A stretch of DNA of 64,000 bases, taken from the NCBI RefSeq assembly GCF_014648635.1, contig NZ_BMRM01000018.1, forward strand, positions 129,635 through 193,634, read 5' to 3'. Shown piece by piece: positions 34,781-44,859 of the stretch (positions within the stretch are counted from its first letter, which is position 1; each line of letters starts with the position of its first letter). Made by a program: the position numbers and the translations under genes. Under the pieces are notes generated by a model, which searched no databases, had not been told where the DNA came from, and saw only the letters and a list, made by a program, of their open reading frames with translations. The DNA is from Streptomyces cinerochromogenes (GTDB taxonomy: Bacteria > Actinomycetota > Actinomycetes > Streptomycetales > Streptomycetaceae).

Positions 34781-37700
34781 ATGGCGGGACGTCCTGAGAG
34801 CCCACTCGATCCCAGCACCGGGCCGGTGGCGCGGTTCGCGGCTGAGCTACGCAAACTCCGGACGGAGGCCGGAAGCCCGACCTAACGGGTGATGGCACAG
34901 CGCGCGGGTCAGGGGACCAGCACCCTGTCGCAGGCCGCCGGCGGCGAGCGGTTGCCGACCCTGCCCGTCGTGCTGGCCTACGTGAGGGCGTGCGGCGGTG
35001 ATCCGGAGGAGTGGGAGGGACGTTGGCGGCAGGCGGCCGCTGAAGTAGCGGCGGAACCCCGGGCCGGAGATGAGGACGCTGGGCCTCCGTACAGGGGGCT
35101 GGCCCGTTTCGAGCCGGGCGACGCCGACCTGTTCTTCGGCCGCGACGAGCTCACCGACCGCCTGTTCGAGCTGACCCGTTCCCGTCGGTTCACCGCGGTG
35201 TTCGGCCCGTCGGGCAGCGGCAAGTCCTCTCTGCTGCGTGCCGGCCTCATCCCCCGCCTCCGTGTCTCGGACCCCGCCACCCGACAGCCGGCCGCGCTGC
35301 GCGTCCTCACCCCTGGCGAGCACCCTGTGCGCACCCACGAACACCGGCTGGCACCGAAGGACGGAAACGGCGACACGTGGCTGGTCGTGGACCAGTTCGA
35401 AGAGCTCTACACCCTGTGCCACGACCCGGACGAGCGCGACCAGTTCATCGACCGCCTCCTGGCCGCTACCGATCCCGGGAACAGACTGCGCGTCGTCATC
35501 TCCGTGCGAGCGGACTTCCTCGGCCGGTGCGCTGAACACCCTGCCCTGACCGGCGCCCTGCAGGACGGCACCGTGCTCGTCGGCCCTATGAGCCGGGACG
35601 AACTGCGCCAGGCCATCGTCAAACCCGCACAGACCGCGGGTCTGATCGTGGAACGGGGACTGACGACGCGCATTCTCAACGAGGTCGAAGGAGAACCCGG
35701 GGCCCTGCCGCTGATGTCGCATGCACTGCTGGAGACCTGGCGTCGTCGCAAAGGCCGCGCCCTCACCCGGGAGGCATACGAGGCCGCCGGCGGCCTGCAC
35801 GGCGCCATCACCCGCACCGCCGAGGACGTCCACGCGAGCCTCACCCCGACGCAGGCCGATCTTGCCCGCCGCATTCTGCTGCGGCTGATCACCCCTGGTG
35901 CCGGAGCCCCGGACACCCGTCGGCCCGCCCAGCGCGAGGAGTTCGGCTTCGGTGACTCCGCCGACACCGCGATCGTCCTGAACCGTCTGGCTCGGGCGCG
36001 CCTGGTCACACTCGACGAGAACACGGTCGATATCGCCCATGAAACCCTCATCACCGGGTGGCCCCGACTGCGGCATTGGATCGACGAAGCCCGTGAGCGC
36101 CTGCGCCTGCACCGTCAACTCACCGAAGCCGCACAGGCCTGGCACAGCCTCAGCCGCGACCCCGGCGCGCTCTACCGCGGCACACGCCTCGCGGTGGCGG
36201 CGGAAGCCTTCACCGACCCCGGCGAACTGACCGCCCTGGAAAGGGCCTTTCTGGCGGCGAGCCTGGACGCACACCGCCAGGAACAGCGAGCGGCCACCCG
36301 TACCACCCGGCGGCTGCGTGCCCTCAGCGCCGCCCTGGCCGCCCTGGTACTGCTCGCCTCCGTAGCCGCTGTCACGGCCTTCGACCAACGCTCCACGGCT
36401 CGGAGTCAACGGGACATCGCCGTGTCCCGGCAACTCACCGCTGAGGCCGCCGAGTTACGCGGCGCGGACACGTCGTACAAGAACCAGAACGTGTCCGTTG
36501 CAGCCCAATTGGACATCGCCGCATATCGCATGCACCCGTCGCCGCAGGCCTATACGGATCTGGTGAACGCCACGGCGACTCCGCTGTTCTCCGACATCAC
36601 CAAGCCGAGTCCGTACCAGGCACAGACGGCCGCGCTGAGCCCGGACGGGCACACCCTCGCCACCAAGGCGAGCGACGACACGATCCAACTGTGGGATGCC
36701 ACCGTCCCCACCGCGCCCAAGCGCATCGGCCGTCACATCGGCGGCGACCTGATGGCGTTCAGCGCGCGAGGACATGTACTCGCCGTCGTCGTTGACGGCA
36801 AGGGCAGGAGCACCAAGGACGTGCTCCGCCTGTGGGACGTCACACATCCGGCCGACCCTACCGCGCTCAGCGCCCCTATCACCGTCGGCGACGTCAGCGC
36901 GCTCGCCTTCAGCGCCGACGGGCGGACACTGGCCATCACCGCCAACGTCGGCGACGACGCGGACGCACAAGTCCAGCTGTGGGACACCAGCCGGCCGGCC
37001 CACCCCCGCCGTGGCAGCCCCTTGCCGGGTGACGAGGCGGCGTTCAGTCCCACAGGGCACTCCCTGGCCATCGCGGACTCCGAAGGGGAGAGAGTTCAGC
37101 TGTGGGACGTCAACGGACCGGCCCATGTCACGCGCATCAGCAAGTCATTACCCGGCCGAAATGTGGCATTCAGCCCGCGTGGGCATGTGCTGGCCGCCTC
37201 AAGCGTCGTCAGCGAGGAATTCAGCGGCAGCATCCAGATGTGGGACATCACCCGGCCAGAACACCCCGAGCGCCTCGGCAGTCCTTTCCAGATACCCCAC
37301 GACGACATCTCAACGATGACCTTCAGCCCCGACGGATACGTCCTCGCCACCGCGCAGGAGAATACCGTCCACCTGTGGAACGTCACGAGCGAGGACGGCC
37401 CTGTCGCCGTCGGCCAGCCTCTCGGCCAGGCCGAGGTCGGCTCCCTGGATTTCGGTCCCGACGGACGTACCCTGATCGCCGCCGCTGACACGGTCCGCGT
37501 GTGGACTCTTCCCCCCACCTTCATGACGGGCCACGGAGACCCCGTCGACGCGGTCTCCCTGAGCCCTGACGGAACCACTCTGGTCACAGCGAGCGACTCC
37601 TCCGACATCTTCGATGTCAGCACCCGTGGGGTCTCGCTGTGGGACGTCAGTGACCGCGCACACCCGCGGCGCCTCGGTGCCCACATGTTCGGAGTCACCG

Positions 37701-38447
37701 CAGCGTTCGCGCCGCGCGGCCGAGTCCTCGCCACGGCCGGCAGCGGCAGGATATGGCTGTGGGACACCAGCGACCCCGGCCACCCCAAGCAGCTCGGTCC
37801 TCCCCTACGCGTGGGGGGAAACTGGATCCCGTCGGTGACCTTCAGCCCCGACGGGCATACGCTCGCAGCTGCCGTCGAGCAGAGCGAGATCTACCGGTGG
37901 GACACCAGGGACCCCATGCGCCCCAAGCGGCTCGGCAAGCCACTCACCAGCACCACGGGCGACTTCACCGACGTGGCTTTCAGCTCCGACGGACGCGTCC
38001 TCGCCGGTACGAACTACGACGAGGGATCCTTCTGGGACACCAGAAATCCCATCCACCCCAGAAAGCTCGCCAACCGCCGCACCGGTCTCGGCCTGCTCAT
38101 CGACGACGGTGCAAACTCCTTCGGAGGAGTGGCGTTCGGCCCCGACGGGCACACCCTCGCCACCGCTGGCGATGACGAGGATCTCCGGCTCTGGGACATC
38201 CCGAGGAGCGAGGCCCACGCTCCTTGGGAATCCGCTCAGGGAGCACTCCAAGCCCGTGTCCGCCGTTGCCTTCAGCGCCGACGGGCGTTTCCTCGCTACG
38301 GGCAGCGAAGACGGTACGGCCCGGCTGTGGGAGCTGAATCCCGACCGGGCCATCAGACGCATCTGCGCTGTCACGAAACACACTCTGACGGAGAAGGAGT
38401 GGCGGCAGTACCTCGGAGACATCGCCTACCAGCCGCCGTGCCCGTGA
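34781..38447 (+). pseudogene. XRE-nSTAND ATPase-WD40 protein, nonsense mutation and frameshift
   Basis: ATG 34781 after GGAGGGG opens AGRPESPLDPSTGPVARFAA then ELRKLRTEAGSPT, the first HTH helix of a large Streptomyces family. An in-frame TAA at 34884 (ACC-TAA-CGG where TAC is expected) stops it. The same frame then runs on: QRAGQGTSTLSQAAGGERLP, FFGRDELTDRLFELTRSRRF, Walker A FGPSGSGKSSLLRAGLIPRL near residue 142, Walker B TWLVVDQFEELYTLC, a membrane-like helix ALSAALAALVLLASVAAVTA, then about 12 WD40 repeats (LSPDGHTLATKASDDTIQLW and similar). A one-base shift near 38214-38219 moves the final repeat and the C-terminus ICAVTKHTLTEKEWRQYLGD into another frame. Re-initiation at ATG 34889 could still yield an ATPase-WD40 protein without the full HTH. 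Such nSTAND proteins act in signalling or phage defence. Confidence 0.85.
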
Positions 38448-38986
38448 AGAACGATGGAGGTCAAATCGAGGTGCACATTCTCATGTCGTTCACCGAAGGA
38501 TGGGGCAAGGTCTCCGCTCCTGCCCCTCTTCAACGAGGCGAGCCGTATCCGGGCCGTGCAGGGGTGTGCTCCCACAGCGCGCCAGGCGTGGAACAGGGCG
38601 GTCGAGACGATGACGGACGCCAGAAGACCGGAGCAGGCGGACGAAGTCCGCGCCCACCTGCCAAGCCTGCCTCGCCTCCGCTACCTGCCCCGGTCAGTGA
38701 ACGTGCTCACTCGGAGGAGGGGAGAGGGGCGAGTCTTCGGTCGCTGGATGAACGTGGCTGGCGCGGTGCGTCGCAGCGTGAGCGGTCCCGGTCACCGCGA
38801 GGCGGATGCTGAGTTATAGTCACGAGGTCGCGAAAAACGATGTTCAGCGGTCCACCCGCCGGACATCGCTCGTACATCGATGCAGATGGTTCTGATCGGT
38901 GAGCGTCTCCTTGCCGAGATCGGGCATCCCGTCCGCTTTTGGCGCTGACCACCGCCGGCGCGTGTCGGCGCACAGAGGAGCGCAGC
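38448..38986. other. gap between the WD40 gene and the monooxygenase
   Basis: No gene is recognisable. Open frames exist on both strands but show no family signature. GAGGAG before 38987 is the ribosome site of the next gene. Confidence 0.4.
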
Positions 38987-40108
38987 ATGCAGAAGACCAT
39001 CGCCATTGTCGGAGCGGGACTGGGCGGGCTGACGCTCGCGCGGGTGCTTCAGACTCACGGCGTCGCCGCGACGATCTACGAGGGTGAGGCTTCGGCGACG
39101 ACCCGTGCGCAGGGCGGCCTGCTTGACATCCACGAAGTAACCGGACAAGTCGCGCTGCGCGCAGCTGGCCTGTACGAAGAGTTCCGCACTCTGGTCCGCC
39201 CGGGCGAGGACGCCAAGCGTGTGGTCGACCGCCACGGCACGATCCTGTTCGACATGCCTGCGGACCCCGGTTCGGCCCGTCCTGAGGTGGATCGTGGCGA
39301 ACTCAGGCGCCTGCTCGTCGACTCGTTGACGCCCGGGACGATCAGGTGGGATCACAAGGTCACCTCGGTCCGGCATCTTCCGGAGGGCGGCTACGTCCTC
39401 ACCTTCGCGGAAGGTTCCGCCACGCGCGCCGACATCCTCATCGGCGCGGACGGTGCCTGGTCGAGGGTGCGTCCGCTGCTCACCCCCGCCAAGCCCGTCT
39501 ACAGCGGAACCTGCTTCATCGAGATCGCCCTCGCCTCGGGCGTCCAGGACTGTCAGGCGAGCGTGGCCGCGATCGGCAGCGGCACGCTGATGGCGGTCGC
39601 GCCGGACAAAGGCATCATCGCGCATCGCTATGCCGACGGGCACGTGCGCGGGTACGTGGCGCTGAACAAGCCCGAGGAATGGATGAGGTCGATCGACTTC
39701 GGTGACCCGTCCGCGGGCCTCCGCCAACTTGCCGACGAATTCGATGGCTGGTCGCCGTTGCTCACCGCCATCCTGACACAGAGCGACGTGAAACCGTGGC
39801 TCCGACCCATCTACGCCCTGCCCGTCGGGCTCACCTGGGACAGGGTGCCCGGCGTGACGCTCGTCGGCGACGCCGCGCATCTGATGTCGCCCTTCGCCGG
39901 CGAGGGCGCGAACCTCGCCATGTACGACGGCGCGGACCTGGCGAGCAAGCTGGTTGAGCACTCCGACATCGAGGTCGCGCTCACCGCCTACGAAGAGCGG
40001 CTGTTCCCGCGTAGTGGCGACGCCGCCAGCCGCTCGGCGCAAAACCTGGAGATCTTCTTCGGCCAGGAAGCACCGCAGAGCGTAGTCAATCTGTTCGATC
40101 ACTCCTGA
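38987..40108 (+). CDS. FAD-dependent monooxygenase (TetX-like)
   Basis: This 373-residue class A flavoprotein monooxygenase starts at ATG 38987 after GAGGAG. It has the dinucleotide motif IAIVGAGLGGLTLARVLQTH near residues 5-24, a GGLLDIHEVTGQVALRAAGL helix, ADILIGADGAWSRVR, and the FAD ribityl-binding GVTLVGDAAHLMSPFAGEGA with NLAMYDGADLA. The C-terminus FGQEAPQSVVNLFDH is characteristic of the TetX/PgaE-like group. It hydroxylates aromatic or polyketide substrates with NADPH and oxygen; the target is unknown and tetracycline inactivation cannot be inferred. The gene is intact, with no close regulator. Confidence 0.92.
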   Translation: MQKTIAIVGAGLGGLTLARVLQTHGVAATIYEGEASATTRAQGGLLDIHEVTGQVALRAAGLYEEFRTLVRPGEDAKRVVDRHGTILFDMPADPGSARPEVDRGELRRLLVDSLTPGTIRWDHKVTSVRHLPEGGYVLTFAEGSATRADILIGADGAWSRVRPLLTPAKPVYSGTCFIEIALASGVQDCQASVAAIGSGTLMAVAPDKGIIAHRYADGHVRGYVALNKPEEWMRSIDFGDPSAGLRQLADEFDGWSPLLTAILTQSDVKPWLRPIYALPVGLTWDRVPGVTLVGDAAHLMSPFAGEGANLAMYDGADLASKLVEHSDIEVALTAYEERLFPRSGDAASRSAQNLEIFFGQEAPQSVVNLFDHS

Positions 40109-40299
40109 CACCTCGGTCCGGGTTCGCGATCTTGTCGCGGACTCACGCAGCAGAAGCCGCAGGACTCCCCTCTCACCTTGCGGGGGCGCCGCAGTTTTCG
40201 TGGCTGGCCGCGGTGGGGGCGGAGCCCCCTCGCCTCCCGGAGCGGCCTACCGCGCGCCAGATTGTTCAGCTCGGTGATCGCGGTCCCTGCGTGCGGTGC

Positions 40300-41004
40300 T
40301 CACGCTTCCCCGTCGTTGGTGTCCCGGCCGCTGTGGGCGAGGCGCTCGCTCTGGTGGCCTGGCGCGTCGGCTCTGCGGGGTCGGAAGCGGGCGAGGCATG
40401 CGGGGCTTGGGCCGCGGCGCTCCGTCAGGTAGAGGCCGGTGGCGTCGGCGAGCCGGTGCAGCCGGCCGAAGGGGATCCAGTGCCGGTCGAAGTACTCGCC
40501 GATCACCAGCCGCCCCCTGGTGCCCACCCGTGCCGCCTTGCGCAGTACCCGATCCGGGTCGGGGATCTCGCCGAGCGCGGTCACGGCGTATACGGCGTCG
40601 AATGTCCCATGGGCGTAGGGCGCGTCCGAGCGGGTGGGCCTGATTGTCGCCAGGCCGTCGCGCTCGGCGCGGCTGCACATCACGTGGTCGAGCATCTCCT
40701 GCTGGATGTCGAGCACATCGAGCCGTCCCTCCGGCCCGAGCTGCGGGGCGACGTGCAGCGACTGCAGGCCCGTCCCGGGCCGATCTCCAGGATCCGCTCC
40801 CTCGATAGCGGCCGCAGTACGGCGTCCAGCCGGCCGACGGTCAGGAACGGCAACGGCACGTCGAGCAAGCCGCGTTGGGCGCACGGACAGGGCGCCGTGC
40901 GCCCAGCCACCAGGCGGCGGCCAACGCGGCGCCGACGCCCGCGGCGACCGCCCAGCGGGTCCGGGCCGGGATCGGGGCGACGGGGCGGTGGTGATGCGGT
41001 GCAT
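40300..41004 (-). pseudogene. class I SAM-dependent methyltransferase, frameshifted
   Basis: ATG 41004 (GGAAAAC upstream) opens MHRITTAPS. Spliced frames then give RGLLDVPLPFLTVGRLDAVL, RPLSRERILEIGPG (motif I of the SAM site), LQSLHVAPQLGPEGRLDVLD, IQQEMLDHVM, GTFDAVYAVTALGEIPDPDR and GRLVIGEYFDRHWIPFGRLH, ending near 40400. Frame changes lie near 40880-40920 and about 40775. The N-terminal membrane-anchor-like segment is scrambled. The family is common in Streptomyces but its substrate is unknown. Confidence 0.7.
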
Positions 41005-41057
41005 GGTGTTTTCCGGTGGATCGATTCGGTCCGTGACATGTGGCTGGGCGGTCGGCG

Positions 41058-41537
41058 TCACGCGAGCCGTCTCAGCGCCCGCAGCGCCAGCCGGCCGCAC
41101 AGCGCTGCGAGCGGCAGCTCGGCGCCGAGCGCCATGGCGACCGCGGCGGCGAAGTCGCCGCCCGGGGCCGCGGTCGTGGTGTCGAACCAGGCGTCCACCA
41201 CAAGCAGCGCCGCGGTCGCGGCGGCTGCCAGGGCGTGCCGCCGGTCGCCGCGGGCGGCGAGGAGGCCGGTGGAGATCAGGCCGAGCGCCTCCAGCGCGTC
41301 GAGCCCGACCCAGGCGGCCGGCCAGTGCGCCGCCGTCGCGGTGGCCGGCAGGCCGGTGGCCAGCACGTACAGCCACGGCATCAGGGCGAGCCCGCAGGCG
41401 ACCAGCAGCCCCCCGGCCCGCCGCATGCCCCGCGCCGGGCGCGGCTCCTCCGCCTCTTCGTGGAGCGGGATGGCCTCGGCGCGGTCGAAGCCCTCGGTAC
41501 CGGCCATTTCCTCGTCGTACAACACCAGTTGACGCAT
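41058..41537 (-). CDS. four-helix membrane protein of unknown function
   Basis: This 159-residue protein starts at ATG 41537 after GGGGAAG. A roughly 45-residue hydrophilic N-terminus (RQLVLYDEEMAGTEGFDRAE) precedes four membrane segments: GGLLVACGLALMPWLYVLAT, AAWVGLDALEALGLISTGLL, ALAAAATAALLVVDAWFDTT and FAAAVAMALGAELPLAALCG. It is reminiscent of the integral membrane proteins often found beside Streptomyces methyltransferases, and the broken methyltransferase directly downstream may have been its partner. Its function is unknown. Confidence 0.8.
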   Translation of the reverse strand: MRQLVLYDEEMAGTEGFDRAEAIPLHEEAEEPRPARGMRRAGGLLVACGLALMPWLYVLATGLPATATAAHWPAAWVGLDALEALGLISTGLLAARGDRRHALAAAATAALLVVDAWFDTTTAAPGGDFAAAVAMALGAELPLAALCGRLALRALRRLA

Positions 41538-41708
41538 CGTCTTCCCCCGCTCTCCGCCGGCTCTCCCCTTCACGTGCTCCACCCTCCGCCGCACACCAGG
41601 GCGCCGTCAGTCACGCAGGGTTCCGACCCGGGGTGGAGATAAGTGCACCCCCGAACCGGGCGAGAGCTTCATGGCACGGGGATGGCCTGCGGCTTTACCG
41701 TTCGACGC

Positions 41709-42983
41709 ATGCAACTCACCACGTGGCTGCGACTGGTGCCGGGCCGATCGTTCCGCAGGGCGGGACACCGGACCGCGCTCGTCGCCGCAGGCCTGCCGCT
41801 CCACCTCGCCGTGGTGCCCCTGTGGCTCTGGCTGCTCGGCGCGATGGCGGCGTTGGTGCGCGCGCCCGTCGCGGTGGCCGTGACTCCGCTGCCCGTGCTG
41901 CTCACGCTCATGGTGACACCCCTGCTGACCGTGGGGCAGCGGCGGCGCTACCGGGCGCTCGTCGGCAAGGACCTCCCGCGTCCCGCCGTACCCGGGCCGG
42001 GACGCAACTGGAAGTCGGCGGTGCGCCGGCTGACCGGCCGGGCCTTGTGGCGGCAGGTCTGCTACCACGCCGTGGCGGGTCCGCTGCTGGCCGTCCTGGA
42101 CCTCGCCGTCCTCGCCGTCTGGGCCGCCGCTCTCGTGGCCGCTTCCATCTACGTGTGGATCTGGGCGCTGCCCCCGCAGTGGCGGGTCACCGACCTCGGG
42201 TACACCACGCAGGCCGCGTACATCACCGCCGGCGGCCTCGCCCTGCTGTTCCTCGGGCCCCGGCTGACCGGCGCTCTGGTGCGGCTGGAGACCCGGGCGG
42301 CCGAGGTCCTGCTCGGTCCCAGCCGCACGGAGAAGTTGGCCCGCCGGGTCGCCGACCTCGCCGAGAGCCGGGCCGGCGTGCTCGACGCCGCCGACGCCGA
42401 GCGGCGGCGGATCGAGCGCGACCTGCACGACGGCGCGCAACAGCGCCTCGTCGCACTCGCCGTCAACCTGGGCCTGGCCAGGTCCACCCTCGGCGACCTG
42501 CCGGCGGATGCCCGCAAGGTGATCGACGAGGCGCACCGCGAGGCCAAGGAGGCGATCGCCGAGCTGAACGACCTGGTGCGAGGCCTGCATCCGGCCGTCC
42601 TTGAGGACCGCGGCCTCGACGCCGCGCTGTCCGGGGTCGCCGCCCGCCTCCCGATCCCGGTGCGCGTGGCGGTGGACCTGCCGCGGCGCCCCTCGCCCAC
42701 GGTCGAGGCCGTCGCGTACTTCGTGGTCTCCGAAGCCCTGACGAACGTGGTCAAACACGCCCAGGCGACCCGGGTGGACGTGACCGTGGAGCGGATCGGG
42801 GAGACACTGCTGGTGGTCGTCGCGGACGACGGCGCGGGCGGCGCGGATCTCGCGGCGGCCGGTGGTGGCACCGGGCTCGCCGGGCTCGCCAAGCGCGTCG
42901 CGTCCGTCGACGGCACGTTCTCCTGCCGCAGCCCCGCCGGGGGCCCGACCGTCATCACCGTGGAGCTGCCGTGCGCGCCGTGA
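41709..42983 (+). CDS. sensor histidine kinase (HisKA_3)
   Basis: This 424-residue membrane kinase starts at ATG 41709. Four predicted N-terminal helices in two pairs (about residues 22-75 and 118-180, for example LPLHLAVVPLWLWLLGAMAA and LALLFLGPRL) precede the dimerisation/phosphoacceptor block AADAERRRIERDLHDGAQQR with the phospho-His near 240. The HATPase_c domain has EALTNVVKHAQATRVDVTVE (N box near 342) and VVVADDGAGGADL, GGTGLAGLAKRVASVDGTFS. It overlaps the response-regulator gene by 13 bp, so the pair is translationally coupled. The signal is unknown. Confidence 0.95.
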   Translation: MQLTTWLRLVPGRSFRRAGHRTALVAAGLPLHLAVVPLWLWLLGAMAALVRAPVAVAVTPLPVLLTLMVTPLLTVGQRRRYRALVGKDLPRPAVPGPGRNWKSAVRRLTGRALWRQVCYHAVAGPLLAVLDLAVLAVWAAALVAASIYVWIWALPPQWRVTDLGYTTQAAYITAGGLALLFLGPRLTGALVRLETRAAEVLLGPSRTEKLARRVADLAESRAGVLDAADAERRRIERDLHDGAQQRLVALAVNLGLARSTLGDLPADARKVIDEAHREAKEAIAELNDLVRGLHPAVLEDRGLDAALSGVAARLPIPVRVAVDLPRRPSPTVEAVAYFVVSEALTNVVKHAQATRVDVTVERIGETLLVVVADDGAGGADLAAAGGGTGLAGLAKRVASVDGTFSCRSPAGGPTVITVELPCAP

Positions 42984-43621
42984 TCGCCGAGGATTCCCTT
43001 TTGCTGCGCATCGGCGTGGTCAAGGTACTGGAGGCGGCCGGCTTCGAGATGTGCGCGCAGGTCGCCGACGCGGAAGGGCTGCTGGCGGCCGTCGAGGAGC
43101 ACCGGCCCGACATCGCCGTGGTCGACGTGCGCATGCCGCCCGGCTTCACCGACGAGGGAGTGCGCGCCGCGCTGGTGATCCGCCGCCAGTACCCGAGTAC
43201 CGCCGTGCTCCTGCTGTCGCAGTACGTGGAGGAGCGGTACGCAGCCGATCTGCTCGCCGCCAACACCTCGGGTGTCGGCTATCTGCTCAAGCAACGGGTC
43301 GCTGATGTCGAGGAGTTCGCCGAGGCGGTACGCCGGGTGGCAGCCGGCGGTACCGCGCTCGACCCGCAGGTCGTCGCGCAGCTGCTGGTGCGCCGGCACA
43401 GCGATCCGCTCGACCGGCTGACACCGCGCGAGCGGGAGGTGCTGGAGCTGATGGCGGGCGGCCGGTCCAACTCCGGCGTCGCCGCCGAGCTGGTCGTGAG
43501 CGAGAGCGCGGTCGCCAAGCACATCAACAGCATCTTCACCAAGCTCGACCTGCCCAGGGCCGACGCCGACCACCGCCGCGTCCTGGCGGTGCTGCGCTTC
43601 CTGGGCGTTGCGACCGCATAA
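42971..43621 (+). CDS. LuxR/NarL-type response regulator
   Basis: This 216-residue partner of the upstream kinase starts at GTG 42971 within the kinase's last codons. The receiver domain is RAVIAEDSLLLRIGVVKVLE with the phospho-Asp in DIAVVDVRMPPGFTDEG near residue 50 and Lys near 106 (GYLLKQRVADVEEF). The C-terminal LuxR HTH is RLTPREREVLELMAGGRSNS followed by GVAAELVVSESAVAKHINSI. It should bind DNA as a phosphorylated dimer; targets are not evident nearby. An IS5 remnant starts only 23 bp after its stop. Confidence 0.95.
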   Translation: MRAVIAEDSLLLRIGVVKVLEAAGFEMCAQVADAEGLLAAVEEHRPDIAVVDVRMPPGFTDEGVRAALVIRRQYPSTAVLLLSQYVEERYAADLLAANTSGVGYLLKQRVADVEEFAEAVRRVAAGGTALDPQVVAQLLVRRHSDPLDRLTPREREVLELMAGGRSNSGVAAELVVSESAVAKHINSIFTKLDLPRADADHRRVLAVLRFLGVATA

Positions 43622-43643
43622 TGCGCGATCACGCCCCCATGCC

Positions 43644-43760
43644 CACAACACGGTCGACCGCTGCATCAGGCGAGGCATCGCCACCCGCTATGAGAAGACA
43701 GCAGCCGTCTACCTGGCCGGACTCCACGTTGCGAGCAACTTCCTCTGGTCAGCCAGGTGA
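43644..43760 (+). pseudogene. IS5-family transposase C-terminal remnant
   Basis: The frame HNTVDRCIRRGIATRYEKTA followed by AVYLAGLHVASNFLWSAR and a stop is the conserved tail of a common Streptomyces IS5-type DDE transposase. A few residues between CI and RGIATR (normally NRLKxW) are deleted. It directly abuts the end of the two-component operon. Confidence 0.7.
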
Positions 43761-43788
43761 TCCAAACGAGACTGAGCCTCTGCCAACC

Positions 43789-44553
43789 TCAGATTGGGCA
43801 GGTCAGGTGGAGGGTGAGGACGGCTCGGACGTGGCTGGTGATTCGAGTGGTGCTGCACCGAAGTTTCCGCAGCAGGCGCCAGGTCTTCAAGGTCGTCATG
43901 GCCTGCTCCCCGAGGGCCCGGTTGCGGGCGTGTGCGGCGTTGACCGCGCGTTGACCTGTCGAGAGCCGGTCCCACCGGCCGCGGAAGGGCACCCGTACGG
44001 TGCCGCCCGCGCCTTGGTAGCCCTTGTCTGCCCAGCAGGTCACGCCCGCCTCAGTGAGGGCGTCGATGATGCCGTGGGTTCGGGCGGCCCTGATGTCGTG
44101 CACGGCGCCGGGTAGGGCGGACGAGGCCCACAGCAGCTTCCCGTGTGGATCAGCGATGATCTGCACGTTCATGCCGTGTCTCTCGTGTTTGCCGGAGTAG
44201 AAGGGCCGGTCAGTGGCGATCCGGTCGATCGGCAGCAGCGTCCCGTCCAGGATCACGAACGCCTTCCTCGGGGCGGCCGCCACCGCCGTGGCGAGGTCGG
44301 GCGCCCGCACCGCGAGCAGTCCGACCGCTTCCGTGATGTACCGGTACACCGTGCTCACACCCACCTCGAACCCGGCCGCGAGCTGCGCGTAGGTGTGCCC
44401 CAGGCGCAGATGTGCCAGCACCAGCAGCGCCTGGCGGCCGGCGGACAGCCGCCGCCACCGAGTCCCGCGCGCCTCCCGATGCGCGGCCAACCGGTCGGTC
44501 AGGAACCGCAGGTGCCGGGTGGACAGGTCGAGGGCAGACGGGTGAACAAGCAC
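43789..44553 (-). CDS. IS5-type (DDE_Tnp_4) transposase, apparently intact
   Basis: This is a 254-residue transposase. GTG 44553 is the start, 6 bp after AGGAG. The N-terminal helical block LDLSTRHLRFLTDRLAAHRE is followed by the HTH HTYAQLAAGFEVGVSTVYRY. The DDE core has VILDGTLLPIDRIATDRPFY (first Asp), SSALPGAVHDIRAARTHGII (second Asp), CWADKGYQGAGG, and a C-terminal MTTLKTWRLLRKLRCSTTRI. No lesion is visible, so it may be active. A 13-bp inverted repeat occludes its ribosome site (listed separately). The outer ends of the element are not clear. Confidence 0.9.
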   Translation of the reverse strand: MLVHPSALDLSTRHLRFLTDRLAAHREARGTRWRRLSAGRQALLVLAHLRLGHTYAQLAAGFEVGVSTVYRYITEAVGLLAVRAPDLATAVAAAPRKAFVILDGTLLPIDRIATDRPFYSGKHERHGMNVQIIADPHGKLLWASSALPGAVHDIRAARTHGIIDALTEAGVTCWADKGYQGAGGTVRVPFRGRWDRLSTGQRAVNAAHARNRALGEQAMTTLKTWRLLRKLRCSTTRITSHVRAVLTLHLTCPI

Positions 44554-44612
44554 ATGAAGCTCCTGGCGGCACGGGTGATCTTGGTCGTGAACCCGTCTAC
44601 CAGGAGCTTCAT
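44554..44612 (-). promoter_or_regulatory. hairpin sequestering the transposase ribosome site
   Basis: On the minus strand ATGAAGCTCCTGG (44612-44600) and CCAGGAGCTTCAT (44566-44554) are perfect 13-bp inverse complements with a 33-base loop. The second arm contains the Shine-Dalgarno AGGAG (44564-44560), 6 bp before the GTG start. Transcripts entering from outside would fold this hairpin and block translation, as known for IS10 and IS50. Confidence 0.7.
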
Positions 44613-44650
44613 TGCGTGCGCAGGTCAACCGGCCAATGGGTCAATGGCTT

Positions 44651-44692
44651 TGTTCACGAGAACCGACAGCAGTTGTCAACGAGTTTGGGCGG
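44651..44692. mobile_element. IS end, left arm of a 42-bp inverted pair
   Basis: It begins TGTTCACGAGAACCGACAGC and ends ACGAGTTTGGG. It is the inverse complement of 46771-46812 with about five mismatches in 42, including 21 identical bases in a row. The two arms enclose a hydrolase gene and a nested IS. Confidence 0.75.
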
Positions 44693-44859
44693 CACTCGAA
44701 GCTGTGCAGAAATCGAACAGTTCACGGCGTCGGGCACCGTGGGCCCCTGCCGGGTTGGCAGGGGCCCACGGCAAACAGCAGAGGAGCGCCAGGACTGCCC
44801 TTGACGGGCAGTCCTGGCAGACACCGCTTATTGTCTGCTGGTGGCCTGACGGCCCGGCC

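Noticed and set aside
38987..40108. FAD monooxygenase as a tetracycline-resistance gene
   Set aside because: Family resemblance to TetX is general; residues that decide the substrate cannot be judged here and many relatives act on other compounds.
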